Positions 7,633 to 16,433 of a stretch of DNA of 27,284 nucleotides are shown here, one piece after another. The notes below the pieces were generated by a model that was not told the origin of the DNA, did no database searches, and worked only from the letters and a program-made list of their open reading frames with translations. The translations under genes were made by a program, and so were the position numbers. The stretch is from JAWWBG01 sp033721095 (lineage in GTDB: Bacteria; Actinomycetota; Nitriliruptoria; Nitriliruptorales; Nitriliruptoraceae): assembly GCA_033721095.1 (NCBI GenBank), contig JAWWBG010000006.1:1-27284 (forward strand), in the 5' to 3' direction. How positions within the stretch are numbered: the stretch's first letter is position 1; every line of letters begins with the position of its first letter.

Positions 7633-8313
7633 TCAGAACGAATACTCGAACAGCTCGACGTCCTCCGCGTAGCGCTCCGCGATGGCGTCACGCAGCTTCG
7701 GTGTGTAGTACTCGCGGTAGTACTCCGTCTGCGATGCCACCTCGTCGCGGTGCGGTTTGTCCGGCCGCCACCCGAATCGCGTGTTGAGGACTGGCAGATT
7801 GGTCGCCGGCAGGCCAATTCGCTCGGCCACCACGGCGAAGTCCTCTGCGATGTTCTCGACGCGGCCGACGAAGTCCGCGGCCAGCTCACCGTCGCTGTCA
7901 CGAAGAAAATGGTGCTGCGAGACCCAGTGGGGGTTGGCCTTGTTGTCCTGCCCTCCGGGGTCGTTGACGAGAAACTCGACAAACGCCTCGAACGGCATCC
8001 CGGGCTCGAGCCCCTTGAATGGACGCAGGATCGCCTTGGCCTTGTCCTCGTTGACGTTGATCACCTTGTCCTTCCAAACGGAGACGGCGCGAGCCCACGG
8101 GTTCCGGACGAACGTGAAGATGTAGAAGTCACGTCTCGCCGGGTCCTCGTCGAGCAACGCCCCCAGTGGACGCCGATCCTCCGTCCCGCCGAGATCAATG
8201 GGCGGCTTGCGCAGCAGCACCGTGATCAGGGATCGCGTGGCGGCCTTCGGGACCCCGACCCACAAGAACCTGTGCGTGTGCGAGATGACCTTTTCGCTGC
8301 TCGTGTCTGTCAT
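7633..8313 (-). CDS. Sulfotransferase family 2 protein
   Basis: 226-residue predicted PAPS-dependent carbohydrate sulfotransferase. The 5'-phosphosulfate-binding loop is VGVPKAATRSL (residues 19-29). The 3'-phosphate site is FTFVRNPWARAVSVW with Arg70 and Ser78. Further conserved features are the HWVSQHHFL segment and the C-terminal YYREYYTPKLRDAIAERYAEDVELF, typical of the family's bacterial and chondroitin/HNK-1-like members. There is no signal peptide or membrane segment, so it would act in the cytoplasm before export. It is convergent with the ABC ATPase gene (9-base gap). Its place in a polysaccharide locus suggests that the exported glycan is sulfated. The acceptor cannot be read from sequence. 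Confidence 0.87.
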   Translation of the reverse strand: MTDTSSEKVISHTHRFLWVGVPKAATRSLITVLLRKPPIDLGGTEDRRPLGALLDEDPARRDFYIFTFVRNPWARAVSVWKDKVINVNEDKAKAILRPFKGLEPGMPFEAFVEFLVNDPGGQDNKANPHWVSQHHFLRDSDGELAADFVGRVENIAEDFAVVAERIGLPATNLPVLNTRFGWRPDKPHRDEVASQTEYYREYYTPKLRDAIAERYAEDVELFEYSF

Positions 8314-8383
8314 GTGAGCGCCTCCTCAACGGGCTCGACCGAGATGCTTCTGGCTGGAGAGGGCGTACCACGCCCCGACCTGC

Positions 8384-8896
8384 TCAGCCGGGGAGGCCGA
8401 TTTCTCGGAGCAGCTCGCCGACGTCGTCCTCCTCGATGCCGCGCTCCCGCAGTGCGGCCGCGAGCCGGGCGCCGAGCATCCCGGACCCACACCGAGGGCA
8501 GAAGTTTGCGGCGCGCTGCTCGCCCTCGAGTCGGTAGCCGCAGCGGCCGCACTCGTCGATCAGGCGTCGACGATCGACGCCGACGTCCGACAGCGCGTCG
8601 ACGTAGCCGCGGGCGTACTCCCACGGCACGTACTCCTCGGGGTCCGGCTCGAACGCCGGCTCGTGCACCGGCGTCTCGCCGGTCTCGAGCAGCAGCTGGA
8701 GGTTGTTGCGCAACAGGTCCCAGGGATAGAAATGGTCCTCGCCGCAGTCCTGGCACCAGACGCTGACGCCCTTGTAGCCCTCGTTGCGGAAGGTCATCTC
8801 GAAGGCCTCGAGATCAACGAGGTCCTGCTGCACCAGCATCGACTCGTGCTCATCGAGCGGCTCGGCTGGCTCGAAGTCCTCGAAGTCGTCGTCCAC
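8384..8896 (-). CDS. DUF5319-like protein with C-terminal zinc ribbon
   Basis: 170-residue cytoplasmic protein of unknown function. The N-terminal part, about residues 1-100, matches the actinobacterial DUF5319 pattern: an acidic start, a DLVDLEAFEMTF helix, GVSVWCQDCGEDHFYPWDLLRNNLQ, then HEPAFEPDPEEYVPWEYARGYVDAL. The C terminus adds a CGRCG...CPRCG zinc ribbon (CxxC-x14-CxxC), and the CQDC pair may also bind metal. GTG at 8896 was chosen because the longer open frame reaching 9415 runs antisense through a lipoprotein gene and shows no family similarity there. From memory, the M. tuberculosis homologue (Rv3412) lies next to guaB2; here the protein is near guaA. Confidence 0.82.
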   Translation of the reverse strand: MDDDFEDFEPAEPLDEHESMLVQQDLVDLEAFEMTFRNEGYKGVSVWCQDCGEDHFYPWDLLRNNLQLLLETGETPVHEPAFEPDPEEYVPWEYARGYVDALSDVGVDRRRLIDECGRCGYRLEGEQRAANFCPRCGSGMLGARLAAALRERGIEEDDVGELLREIGLPG

Positions 8897-8940
8897 GGCG
8901 TCTCGGATCGTGCGATGGGATCGGCGGGCTGCCGGAGAGC

Positions 8941-8946
8941 ACGGTA
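8941..8946 (-). promoter_or_regulatory. Candidate -10 box for the DUF5319 gene
   Basis: Read on the minus strand this is TACCGT, a TANNNT-type -10 box 44 bases before the GTG start. It lies in the 175-base gap between the divergent DUF5319 and lipoprotein genes. No clear -35 box; the rest of this gap shows nothing else recognisable. Confidence 0.3.
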
Positions 8947-9071
8947 CACCCGACGTTCTCCCGCGGCCGTCGCGATGCGGGAGCGGACGCATGTCCGATC
9001 GTCCGTCGACAGCCTCGTCACCGTGCTCGTTCTTCGGGTTCCATGGCCGCGCCCGACCAGCGAACTCCTTC

Positions 9072-9935
9072 ATGCCACTCCGCCTTGTCGCTCTGCTCGT
9101 TGCCCTCCTCCTGACCGCGTGTGGTGACGCGCTGATCTCGTCGGATCCACCCGGATCGACGGCCACGCCCATCGACCGCACGGCTGGGCCGGCAACACAC
9201 GGTGCCACGGGCAATGGCAACGGATCAGGCGACCAGGGCGGTCCGGACGGGACGCCCACGTCCGCAGCCCCGACACCCGTCGACGACCAGGGCCGGGTCG
9301 GCGCCAATGGGCCGGCGATGCTCCGTGACGACCGGTCCCGGATCGTCCTCGAGATCGACATCCAGGAGGGTGCGCGCGTGGACCAGGACGCCGTCGCGTA
9401 CCTCGCGTCCATCATCGAGCGCTACAGCGGCAAGGACGTGGTCGAGACGGGCGGCAACACGTTCACGTCGAGCGAACGTGAGTGGACGATCGCGAAGCTG
9501 AACGAGGTCGTCGCGGCCAACCGGTCGACGTTCTCCGACGCGGCCGCCGTGTCGATCCACGTCCTGTACCTGCGGGGTGGCCACCACCAGGACGGCGAGG
9601 AAACCAACGCGATCGGGGTGGCCTGGCGGGCCAGCCAGTTCGCGATGTTTCCGGACCGCTGGGCGGGCCTGGGCGGCCTCGTCGGCTCTGACGAGGCCAT
9701 CGAGCGCGCCGTGCTCGTCCACGAGTGGGGCCACCTGCTCGGGCTGGTGAACCTCACCTACACCTCGCAGTTCGATCACGAGGACAGCGCCCACCCCGGC
9801 CATTCCAACAACGAGGACTCGGTGATGTTCTGGCAGGTCGAGACCGACCTGATCGGGCAGTTGTTGGGCTCGATTCCCGACGACTTCGACGAGGCCGATC
9901 GCGCCGACATGCAGCAGATCGCCGCTGGCGGATGA
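9072..9935 (+). CDS. Metalloprotease-like lipoprotein (HExxHxxGLVN family)
   Basis: 287-residue predicted surface lipoprotein. Residues 1-17 form a lipoprotein signal peptide with lipobox LLTAC and lipidated Cys17. A flexible Gly/Pro/Thr-rich linker of about 60 residues follows. The catalytic domain has HEWGHLLGLVN with zinc ligands His217 and His221 and catalytic Glu218, then HEDSAHPGH and a Met-turn-like NNEDSVMFW at Met252. This resembles metzincin-like predicted Zn proteases whose motif ends in GLVN, not the classical third His at that position; the later His/Asp-rich segment may supply the third ligand. ATG at 9072 was chosen because it starts the signal peptide; the open frame extends upstream without family features. 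Its stop overlaps the next start (ATGA). Confidence 0.82.
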   Translation: MPLRLVALLVALLLTACGDALISSDPPGSTATPIDRTAGPATHGATGNGNGSGDQGGPDGTPTSAAPTPVDDQGRVGANGPAMLRDDRSRIVLEIDIQEGARVDQDAVAYLASIIERYSGKDVVETGGNTFTSSEREWTIAKLNEVVAANRSTFSDAAAVSIHVLYLRGGHHQDGEETNAIGVAWRASQFAMFPDRWAGLGGLVGSDEAIERAVLVHEWGHLLGLVNLTYTSQFDHEDSAHPGHSNNEDSVMFWQVETDLIGQLLGSIPDDFDEADRADMQQIAAGG

Positions 9936-10966
9936 ACGCCGTCGCGTCCGGCGCACCGAGTGCCGGAGCTTCCTCGCCGCGAACGAGCGGCCGGAGCCTG
10001 CGGCGGCGGATCCACCTTCTCTGGCTGGTCCTGGGGCTGACCGTCCTCGTGCAGCTGGTCACCGGCCGCACCGGGTCGATCCTCGACGTGGTGCCCATCG
10101 GACTCGGCTGGGCAGCGTGGCTGTTCGTGCCGAGGCTGCCGTCGCGGCTGGTCCTGCGGATCCACGTGGTCGTGATGCTGTTCGCGTCAGCCGTGGCGAT
10201 CGGCTCACTCGTGGTCGGCCTGCCCGGCGCGCTGGGTGAGGGCAGCGGTTTCTACGCCCTCAAGGGCACCATCACCACACCGATCGGTGACCACAACGAG
10301 CTCGCTGGCTGGTTGCTCGTTGCCGTGGCAATCGCTGCGGGCGTTCGGACTCGGCGGTCCTTCGCACTGACCGTCCTGGGCCTTGGCCTGGGCGCGACCT
10401 TGAGTCGAGGCGCACTCGTGGCCGGCTTCGGTGCGGTCGCGATCGGCTGGTTCCTCCATCTCGACCGCGACCTCATCAGGCGAACGGGTTCCACGCTGGT
10501 GATTGCGGCGCTCGTGGTCCTCGGTGCCGTCGCGCTGCTGGACACGACCGCGCCCGTCGATGGTCCCAGCTCGTCTGCTGCCGCCCGCGTCGAGCTGTGG
10601 GGTGTGGCCGTCGGCGACGTCGGTGACCATCCGCTGCTCGGCGTCGGGCTGGGTTCCTTCGAGGAGACCGCTGTCGACGTGGCCGGCCCACACCACCACG
10701 CGCACAACGGGCCATTGCACGCGGTGGCCGAGCTCGGCCTGATCGCGGGCCTCCTGGCCGCCATGCGATTGCCGCTGGCCACCTGGCTCCTGCTGCGCCG
10801 AGGATCGACTCGGTTGGCCCAGGTCGCCGGCCTGGCGGGACTGGTCCTGCTGCTCCACGACCAGGTCGAGGCGCTGACCTTCCGCCCCGTCTACGAGCTG
10901 GTGGTCGGGACCTTGCTCGCGCTGGCCGTTCAGCAGGCCGCCAAGGGCCGACAAGTACCCTCGTGA
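9932..10966 (+). CDS. O-antigen ligase/polymerase-like membrane protein
   Basis: 344-residue polytopic membrane protein with about nine or ten hydrophobic segments. After the fourth lies GLGATLSRGALVAG, where relatives have a conserved TxSRGA. The main extracytoplasmic loop contains ARVELWGVAVGDVGDHPLLGVGLGSFEE followed by HAHNGPLHAVAELGLIAGLL. This is the Wzy_C/WaaL pattern: HPLxGxGxxxF, then HNxxLxxxxExGxxG. The family joins lipid-linked glycans (ligase) or polymerises repeat units; sequence alone does not tell which. At 344 residues it is shorter than the usual 400 or more. The ATG overlaps the lipoprotein stop by four bases, so the two genes are coupled. Confidence 0.85.
   Translation: MNAVASGAPSAGASSPRTSGRSLRRRIHLLWLVLGLTVLVQLVTGRTGSILDVVPIGLGWAAWLFVPRLPSRLVLRIHVVVMLFASAVAIGSLVVGLPGALGEGSGFYALKGTITTPIGDHNELAGWLLVAVAIAAGVRTRRSFALTVLGLGLGATLSRGALVAGFGAVAIGWFLHLDRDLIRRTGSTLVIAALVVLGAVALLDTTAPVDGPSSSAAARVELWGVAVGDVGDHPLLGVGLGSFEETAVDVAGPHHHAHNGPLHAVAELGLIAGLLAAMRLPLATWLLLRRGSTRLAQVAGLAGLVLLLHDQVEALTFRPVYELVVGTLLALAVQQAAKGRQVPS
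10956..10961 (+). promoter_or_regulatory. Weak candidate -10 box for guaA
   Basis: TACCCT lies 26 bases before the guaA GTG, overlapping the end of the ligase gene. It fits TANNNT but has no recognisable -35 partner, and guaA may equally be read through from upstream. Confidence 0.22.
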
Positions 10967-10987
10967 CTCGACCATCGGGACTGGGAC

Positions 10988-12535
10988 GTGGCTGACTTCG
11001 ATCGCGTGCTCGTCGTCGATCTCGGGGCCCAGTACGCCCAGCTGATCGCGCGCCGGGTCCGCGAGGCCAGCGTCTACTCCGAGATCGTCCCGCACGACAT
11101 CAGCCCGGACGAGGTCAAGGCCCGTCGCCCCGCCGCGATCATCCTGTCGGGCGGCCCCAAGTCGGTCAACGAGCCCAACGCGCCGACCGTCGACCCGGCC
11201 ATCTTCGAGCTCGGGATCCCGATCCTGGGCATCTGCTACGGCCAGCAACTGCTCGCCAAGAGCCTCGGCGGCACGGTCTCGAAGTCCGGCGTGGCCGAGT
11301 ACGGCAAGACCGGCCTGCGCGTCAGCCAGCCCGGGATCCTGCTCCGCGAGCTTCCGGACGAGCAGACCGTCTGGATGTCGCACTGGGACGCCGTCCTCGA
11401 GCCGCCCGACGGGTTCCGCGTCCTGGCCGCGACCGACAACTCGCCGTGCGCGGCGATCGAGGACCCCGAGCGGCGCCTGTACGGCGTCCAGTTCCACCCC
11501 GAGGTCACCCACACCCCGCACGGCAACGACGTCCTGCGCCGGTTCCTGTACGACGGCGCCGGCTGCCGACCCACGTGGACGGCCCACAACGTCATCGAGG
11601 AGCTCGTTGGCCAGGTCCGCGAGCAGGTGGGGGACCGGCCGGTGCTCTGCGGCCTGTCGGGAGGCGTGGACTCGGCGGTCGCGGCAGCACTCGTGCACCG
11701 TGCGGTTGGCGACCAGCTCACCTGCGTGTTCGTCGACCACGGACTCATGCGCCACGACGAGGGAGCGCAGGTCACCGACACGTTCCGCGGTCACTTCGAC
11801 GTCGAGCTGGTCCATGTCAAGGCCGAGGACCGGTTCCTGGAAGCCCTCGCCGGTGTCGAGGAGCCCGAGGACAAGCGCAAGATCATCGGCGAGCACTTCA
11901 TCCGCGTCTTCGAGCAGACCGCGCGCGACATCTACGCCGACGCGCCCGGCCACAAGTTCCTGGTCCAGGGGACCCTCTATCCCGACGTGATCGAGTCCGG
12001 CTCGGACACCGCGGCCACGATCAAGAGCCACCACAACGTCGGTGGGCTTCCCGACGACATGGACTTCGAGCTCGTCGAGCCACTGCGGTCCCTGTTCAAG
12101 GACGAGGTGCGTGTCATCGGCCGCGAGCTCGGCCTGCCCGAGGAGATGGTCCAGCGCCAGCCCTTCCCCGGTCCGGGATTGGCGGTCCGCATCGTGGGCG
12201 AGATCACCCGCGAACGCCTCGCGCTCGTCCGCGCGGCCGACCGGATCGTCCTGGAGGAACTGCGGGCTGCGGGCCTCGAGCGCGAGCTGTGGCAGTCGTT
12301 CGCCGCCCTGCTCACCGTCCGGTCCGTCGGCGTGCAGGGGGACGAGCGCACCTACGGGCATCCGATCGTGGTGCGGGCGGTCACGTCCGAGGACGCGATG
12401 ACCGCCGACTGGGCACGGATCCCGTTCGACGTGCTCGAGCGGATCAGCAACCGGGTCATCAACGAGGTCGAGGGCGTCAACCGTGTTGTCCTCGACATCA
12501 CCTCCAAGCCGCCCGGCACCATCGAGTGGGAGTGA
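10988..12535 (+). CDS. guaA: GMP synthase (glutamine-hydrolysing)
   Basis: 515 residues, the normal length for bacterial GuaA, which converts XMP, glutamine and ATP to GMP in the cytoplasm. The N-terminal class I glutamine amidotransferase domain has the triad Cys83 (GICYGQQ), His170 and Glu172 (QFHPEV). The ATP-pyrophosphatase domain begins with the PP-loop SGGVDS at residues 224-229. The C-terminal dimerisation and XMP-binding part carries [14 protein letters not shown] and ends KPPGTIEWE. All catalytic residues are intact. GTG start 21 bases after the ligase gene; only four bases separate its stop from ugd. A housekeeping purine gene inside a polysaccharide locus is notable; the long antisense open frame across it is a composition artefact. 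Confidence 0.98.
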   Translation: MADFDRVLVVDLGAQYAQLIARRVREASVYSEIVPHDISPDEVKARRPAAIILSGGPKSVNEPNAPTVDPAIFELGIPILGICYGQQLLAKSLGGTVSKSGVAEYGKTGLRVSQPGILLRELPDEQTVWMSHWDAVLEPPDGFRVLAATDNSPCAAIEDPERRLYGVQFHPEVTHTPHGNDVLRRFLYDGAGCRPTWTAHNVIEELVGQVREQVGDRPVLCGLSGGVDSAVAAALVHRAVGDQLTCVFVDHGLMRHDEGAQVTDTFRGHFDVELVHVKAEDRFLEALAGVEEPEDKRKIIGEHFIRVFEQTARDIYADAPGHKFLVQGTLYPDVIESGSDTAATIKSHHNVGGLPDDMDFELVEPLRSLFKDEVRVIGRELGLPEEMVQRQPFPGPGLAVRIVGEITRERLALVRAADRIVLEELRAAGLERELWQSFAALLTVRSVGVQGDERTYGHPIVVRAVTSEDAMTADWARIPFDVLERISNRVINEVEGVNRVVLDITSKPPGTIEWE

Positions 12536-12539
12536 CGAG

Positions 12540-13862
12540 ATGAGGATTGCCGTCATCGGTGTTGGGCACGTCGGCCTGGTCACGGCCGGCTGCCTGGCCA
12601 AGTGGGGTCACGACGTCGTCGGCATGGACGACGACGCAGACAAGATCGCCGCGCTCGAGCAGGGCCGGATGCCGTTCCACGAGCCGGGCCTTGCCGATCT
12701 GGTCCAAGCGGGCGTTGGAGAGGGTCGGATCACGTTCACGTCGGACGTTGCCGCGGCGGTCGAGGGCAGTGAGGCCGTGTTCGTCTGCGTCGGGACACCG
12801 TCGTTGCCGGGCGGTGGCCTCAACCTGACCTACGTCGAGGCCGTGGCGCGCAACGTCGCGATGGCGGCCACCGGCGACCTCGTCCTCATCGAGAAGTCCA
12901 CCGTCCCGGCCAACACGGGCGTGCGGATGCGCGGCGTCATCGATCGTGAGCTGGCACGCCTCGGCAGGGACATCACGATCGAGATCGCCTCGAACCCGGA
13001 GTTCCTCCGTGAGGGCACTGCCGTTGAGGACACCCTCCATCCCGACCGGATCGTGTACGGGACCGAGAGCGACCGAGCACGTGATGTGCTGCGGGAGATC
13101 TACGCGCCGCTTGTTGCTGCGGACAATTGCCCGGTGGTCGAAACCGACGTGGCGACGGCTGAGCTCATCAAGCACGCGTCCAACGCCTTCCTCGCCACGA
13201 AGATCTCCTTCATCAATGCCGTCGCGCAGGTGTGCGAGCGCGTCGGCGCGGACGTGACCGTCGTCGCCGATGGCATGGGCCATGACCAGCGCATCGGCCG
13301 GGCGTTCCTCCATGCCGGCATCGGCTACGGAGGTTCCTGCTTCCCCAAGGACGTCGATGGCTTCGTCCACCTCGCCCGCGAGGTCGGCGTCGAGTTCGGG
13401 CTCCTCGAGGAGGTTCGGCGCATCAACGAGGGTCAGCGCAACGTCATCGTCGAGAAGCTGCGCGCCGAGCTGTGGAACCTCGAGCAGAAGACCATCGCGC
13501 TCCTCGGCGCAGCGTTCAAGCCGGGAACCGATGACCTGCGTGAGGCGCCGGCGCTCGCCATCGCGCGATCCCTGCTCGACGCCGGCGCGACCGTCAGGAT
13601 CTGGGACCCCGTGGCCCTGCCGGGCGTCAAGGAGCAGCTGCCCGACGCCATCACGTGCGACGACATCATGGACGCCTGCCGCGACGCCCATGCGGCGGTT
13701 GTGACCACGGAGTGGCCGGAGGTGGCCGAGCTGTCCATGGAGGAGCTCGCGGACACGCTGGCCTATCCGATCGTCATCGACGGCCGCAACGCCCTCGACC
13801 CCGAGCAGGCCCGCCAGGCAGGGCTGCACTACCACGGCGTCGGACGTCCCACCGCGGGGTGA
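12540..13862 (+). CDS. ugd: UDP-glucose 6-dehydrogenase
   Basis: 440-residue cytoplasmic NAD-dependent enzyme that oxidises UDP-glucose to UDP-glucuronate, a precursor of acidic polysaccharides. The Rossmann motif is GVGHVG at residues 7-12, followed by STVPANTG, NPEFLREGTAVED and HPDRIVYG. Helix ELIKHASNAFLATKISFINA leads to the catalytic loop GYGGSCFPKD with nucleophile Cys267. The C-terminal UDP-binding domain begins GAAFKPGTDDLREAP. Length and motifs fit UGDH, though a GDP-mannose or UDP-N-acetyl sugar dehydrogenase of the same superfamily is not fully excluded. ATG at 12540 places the Rossmann strand at the N terminus; an earlier in-frame start would run into guaA. The end overlaps the next gene (GTGA). 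Confidence 0.93.
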   Translation: MRIAVIGVGHVGLVTAGCLAKWGHDVVGMDDDADKIAALEQGRMPFHEPGLADLVQAGVGEGRITFTSDVAAAVEGSEAVFVCVGTPSLPGGGLNLTYVEAVARNVAMAATGDLVLIEKSTVPANTGVRMRGVIDRELARLGRDITIEIASNPEFLREGTAVEDTLHPDRIVYGTESDRARDVLREIYAPLVAADNCPVVETDVATAELIKHASNAFLATKISFINAVAQVCERVGADVTVVADGMGHDQRIGRAFLHAGIGYGGSCFPKDVDGFVHLAREVGVEFGLLEEVRRINEGQRNVIVEKLRAELWNLEQKTIALLGAAFKPGTDDLREAPALAIARSLLDAGATVRIWDPVALPGVKEQLPDAITCDDIMDACRDAHAAVVTTEWPEVAELSMEELADTLAYPIVIDGRNALDPEQARQAGLHYHGVGRPTAG

Positions 13863-14857
13863 CAGGCTCCCTCGGCTCCGTCGACGTCTCGGTCATCATC
13901 CCGGCGCGCGACGCAGTTGCCACGATCGGTGCGACGCTGCGATCGGTCCTCGCCCAGGATCCACCGCCCACCCAGATCGTCGTGGCCATACCGCCGGGCG
14001 ACGAGGCGACACGGGCCGAGGTTGCCGAGACCGCATCGGCCCTCGACGCCGACGTCGTCACCATCGTCGACAACCCGACGGGCAGGACGCCCGACGGCCT
14101 CAACGCGGCACTCGCCGCGGCCACGGGCGACGTGATCGCGCGCGTGGACGCGCACGCGGTGCCGCCGCCCGGCTACCTCGCCACCGCCCTCGAGCGGCTG
14201 GCGCAGGACGATCGGATTGGCAACGTCGGCGGGATCCAACGACCCGTGGGCAGTGACCCCGGTTCCCGGGCCGTTGCTGCGGCCATGCAGTCACCGCTCG
14301 GGTCCGGCGGTGCTGCCCACCGGTCGGGAACCGAGCCCGGCCCCATCGACACGGTGTACCTGGGGGTCTTTCGCGCGGAGGCGTTGGCTGACGTCGGCGG
14401 GTTCGACCGGCGATTCACCCGCAACCAGGACTACGAGCTGAACGTTCGGCTTCGCGAAGCGGGGTGGACCGTCTGGTTCGACCCGGCGATGGTCGTCGAG
14501 TACCGACCGCGCAGCAGCCTCCGGGCCCTCGCGCGCCAGTACTTCGAGTATGGCCGTTGGCGCCGCGCGACCTTGCGGCTCCATCCGGGCTCCCGGCAGG
14601 TGCGGCAGCTCGCACTCCCCGCGGCACTCGCGATCTTCGTGTTGTCCACCGTTGCGGGATGGGTTTCGGGGGCGCCGTGGGTTGGGCCGATCCTGATCGC
14701 CGTCTGGATCGGCCTGTTGATGATCGAAGCCCTGCCCGGTGCTGGCCGGGCGAACCCGTTGCGGGTGGCGCTGGCACTCGCGCTCATGCACGTCTGCTGG
14801 ACAGCCGGGCTGCTCGTTGGCCCGCCTCGAGGCTGGCAGGACCTGCCGGAGGCCTGA
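13859..14857 (+). CDS. GT2-family glycosyltransferase, ExoA-like
   Basis: 332 residues. GT-A domain: VSVIIPARDAVATIGATLRSVLAQ at the N terminus, the TPDGLNAALAAATGDVIARVDAH segment with the DXD-like D97-A98-H99, GGIQRPVG, and the acceptor-side N-Q-D191 in RNQDYELNVRLREAGW. These match the succinoglycan ExoA-type subgroup of GT2. The last 90 residues hold two or three membrane segments, so the enzyme is probably bound to the cytoplasmic membrane. The GTG start overlaps the ugd stop by four bases, which puts it in the same operon as ugd. Linkage and donor sugar are unknown; a glucuronosyl or hexosyl donor is possible. Confidence 0.9.
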   Translation: MTGSLGSVDVSVIIPARDAVATIGATLRSVLAQDPPPTQIVVAIPPGDEATRAEVAETASALDADVVTIVDNPTGRTPDGLNAALAAATGDVIARVDAHAVPPPGYLATALERLAQDDRIGNVGGIQRPVGSDPGSRAVAAAMQSPLGSGGAAHRSGTEPGPIDTVYLGVFRAEALADVGGFDRRFTRNQDYELNVRLREAGWTVWFDPAMVVEYRPRSSLRALARQYFEYGRWRRATLRLHPGSRQVRQLALPAALAIFVLSTVAGWVSGAPWVGPILIAVWIGLLMIEALPGAGRANPLRVALALALMHVCWTAGLLVGPPRGWQDLPEA

Positions 14858-14941
14858 CCTCGTGGCCGGGTGGCCCTCCTCGGCCGCGTCCACGCCGTCG
14901 GTACAGTCGTCTGCGCCACCTGCCCAGCCCGTGGCGTCGCC

Positions 14942-16357
14942 ATGCCCGCTCGAACGTCCGGCGCGCAAGAAGCGCCCGTCGTGAGCGCCTCGAACCCGGT
15001 CTCCGTCCCGCCGCGACCGCGACGGCCGCGCACGTTCCGGCGCGTGATGATCTCCGACGCGGTGGGGCTCTACGCGGTCATGGTCGCGACGATGTGGTTC
15101 TTCTTCCGGAGCGACTGGCCGGACTACTCCCACACCGCCTACCTCTCCTCCTTCGCCGTGATCACCGGCCTGTTCATGGCCAGTCTCTACTTCGGTGGCC
15201 TCTACGAACGGGAGCCGCGGCTGGGCGCTCCCGCCTTCCTGCCGCGGGCGGGCCGTCAGACACTGGCCGCCGGCGGCATCGTCGCGATCCTGAATCTCGG
15301 CGCGACCGGCCTCGCACAGCGATACGGGTTCGCAACCGATCGGGCCCTCCCCATGCCGACCAGGGTGCTGGTCGTGCTGATCGTGCTCGGTGCGGTCGTC
15401 GTCGCCGTCAACCGCCGCGTCTCGGTGGCCATGCGCCGCCGGCGCGAGGGCCTCCCGCGCGTCTTCATCGTCGGCTCCCCCGACGACGTCGAGCTGGGAC
15501 GCGCCCACCTCGACGGCGACGCCGGCAAGGCGGACGTCGTCGGACACACGTCCGACCCGGCGCGCCTCGTCGAACAGGCCATCGCCGCCGCGGCAACCGA
15601 CGTGCTGATCACGACGCCCAGCATGCTCGATGACCTGTACCCGGACGGGATCCTGCGGCTCGAGGCAGCCGGCGTGGCCGTGCTCTACCGGGTCGCGGCG
15701 CGGGAGACCCTCTTCGGCCTCGAACGCGTGCGACAGGTCGGTGGCTTGCCCTTCGTGCTGCTCCGCGAGCACACGGTGCCGCGTTCCCGGGTCCAGTTCA
15801 AGCGGCTCACCGACCTCCTGTTCACGTTGTTGTTGCTCCCGGCGTTGCTGCCGTTGCTGGTCGTGGTGGCCGTGTGGCAACTGGTCGTTGCCGGTCGGCC
15901 GCTGCTGTACCGGCAGGAACGGGTCGGCAAGGACGGCCGGATCTTCGAGCTCGTCAAGTTCCGCACGATGGTCGTCGACGCCGAGCAGACGACCGGTCCC
16001 GTGCTCTCGGACCGGGAGGATCCTCGCGTGATCCAGAAGTCGGTGTGGCTGCGGCGCAGCCGGCTCGACGAGCTGCCGCAGCTGTGGAACATCCTCAAGG
16101 GCGAGATGTCACTGGTCGGCCCCCGGCCCGAACGACCCGAGATGACCGCCACGTACGAACGCGAGATCCCCGGCTACGGGCGCCGCCACGAGTTCCCGCC
16201 CGGGATCACGGGCCTGGCGCAGGTCCAGGGTCGCTATCACACCGACGCGGAGTACAAGCTCGGCTACGACATCCAGTACCTCGTCAACTGGTCGCCCATA
16301 CTCGATCTGGAAATCCTGGCGAAGACGGTGCTGGTCGTGGTCACGGGCCGCGAGTAG
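14942..16357 (+). CDS. Polyprenyl-phosphate sugar-1-phosphate transferase (exopolysaccharide initiation)
   Basis: Integral membrane enzyme of the WcaJ/CpsE type that starts glycan assembly by moving a sugar-1-phosphate onto undecaprenyl phosphate. The N-terminal half has about four membrane segments, then a Rossmann-like CoA-binding-type region (RVFIVGSPDDVELG). A fifth hydrophobic segment leads to the bacterial sugar transferase domain with KFRTMVVDAE, RSRLDELPQLWN, KGEMSLVGPRPERPE and PGITGLAQVQGRY, and ends LEILAKTVLVVV. Numbered from ATG 14942 the product has 471 residues. GTG 14870 (495 residues) and GTG 14981 are alternative starts; none has a good ribosome binding site. A TACAGT box at 14902-14907 slightly favours the later starts. 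It is the last gene of the polysaccharide block. Confidence 0.88.
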   Translation: MPARTSGAQEAPVVSASNPVSVPPRPRRPRTFRRVMISDAVGLYAVMVATMWFFFRSDWPDYSHTAYLSSFAVITGLFMASLYFGGLYEREPRLGAPAFLPRAGRQTLAAGGIVAILNLGATGLAQRYGFATDRALPMPTRVLVVLIVLGAVVVAVNRRVSVAMRRRREGLPRVFIVGSPDDVELGRAHLDGDAGKADVVGHTSDPARLVEQAIAAAATDVLITTPSMLDDLYPDGILRLEAAGVAVLYRVAARETLFGLERVRQVGGLPFVLLREHTVPRSRVQFKRLTDLLFTLLLLPALLPLLVVVAVWQLVVAGRPLLYRQERVGKDGRIFELVKFRTMVVDAEQTTGPVLSDREDPRVIQKSVWLRRSRLDELPQLWNILKGEMSLVGPRPERPEMTATYEREIPGYGRRHEFPPGITGLAQVQGRYHTDAEYKLGYDIQYLVNWSPILDLEILAKTVLVVVTGRE

Positions 16358-16400
16358 AGGCCATTCCAGATTCTTCGTGGTATTCGAGTCGATGACCACC

Positions 16401-16406
16401 TAGTGT
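16401..16406 (+). promoter_or_regulatory. Candidate -10 box for the Tat protein/GMC oxidoreductase operon
   Basis: TAGTGT fits TANNNT and lies in the 76-base gap after the sugar transferase gene. A start near 16413 gives a short leader with GGGAG (16422-16426) seven bases before the ATG at 16434. The region before it is less GC-rich than average. No clear -35 box. Confidence 0.4.
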
Positions 16407-16433
16407 TCGGCGGCAACCGGACGGGAGCCCCTC

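Noticed and set aside
8784..9071. Upstream extension of the lipoprotein open frame
   Set aside because: It would bury the signal peptide and lipobox 96 residues inside the protein and overlap the divergent DUF5319 gene.
8897..9415. N-terminal extension of the DUF5319 open frame
   Set aside because: It runs antisense through the lipoprotein signal peptide and linker, and family similarity starts only at GTG 8896.
10205..12601. Long antisense open frame (798 codons) across the ligase gene and guaA
   Set aside because: It lies opposite guaA, whose motifs and length are unmistakable. The translation is low-complexity and rich in Asp, Gly, Arg and Val, as expected from the opposite strand of high-GC coding DNA.
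14291..15880. Antisense open frame (529 codons) opposite the ExoA-like and sugar transferase genes
   Set aside because: The translation is a Gln/Asp/Arg-rich composition artefact, and the sense genes are well supported.
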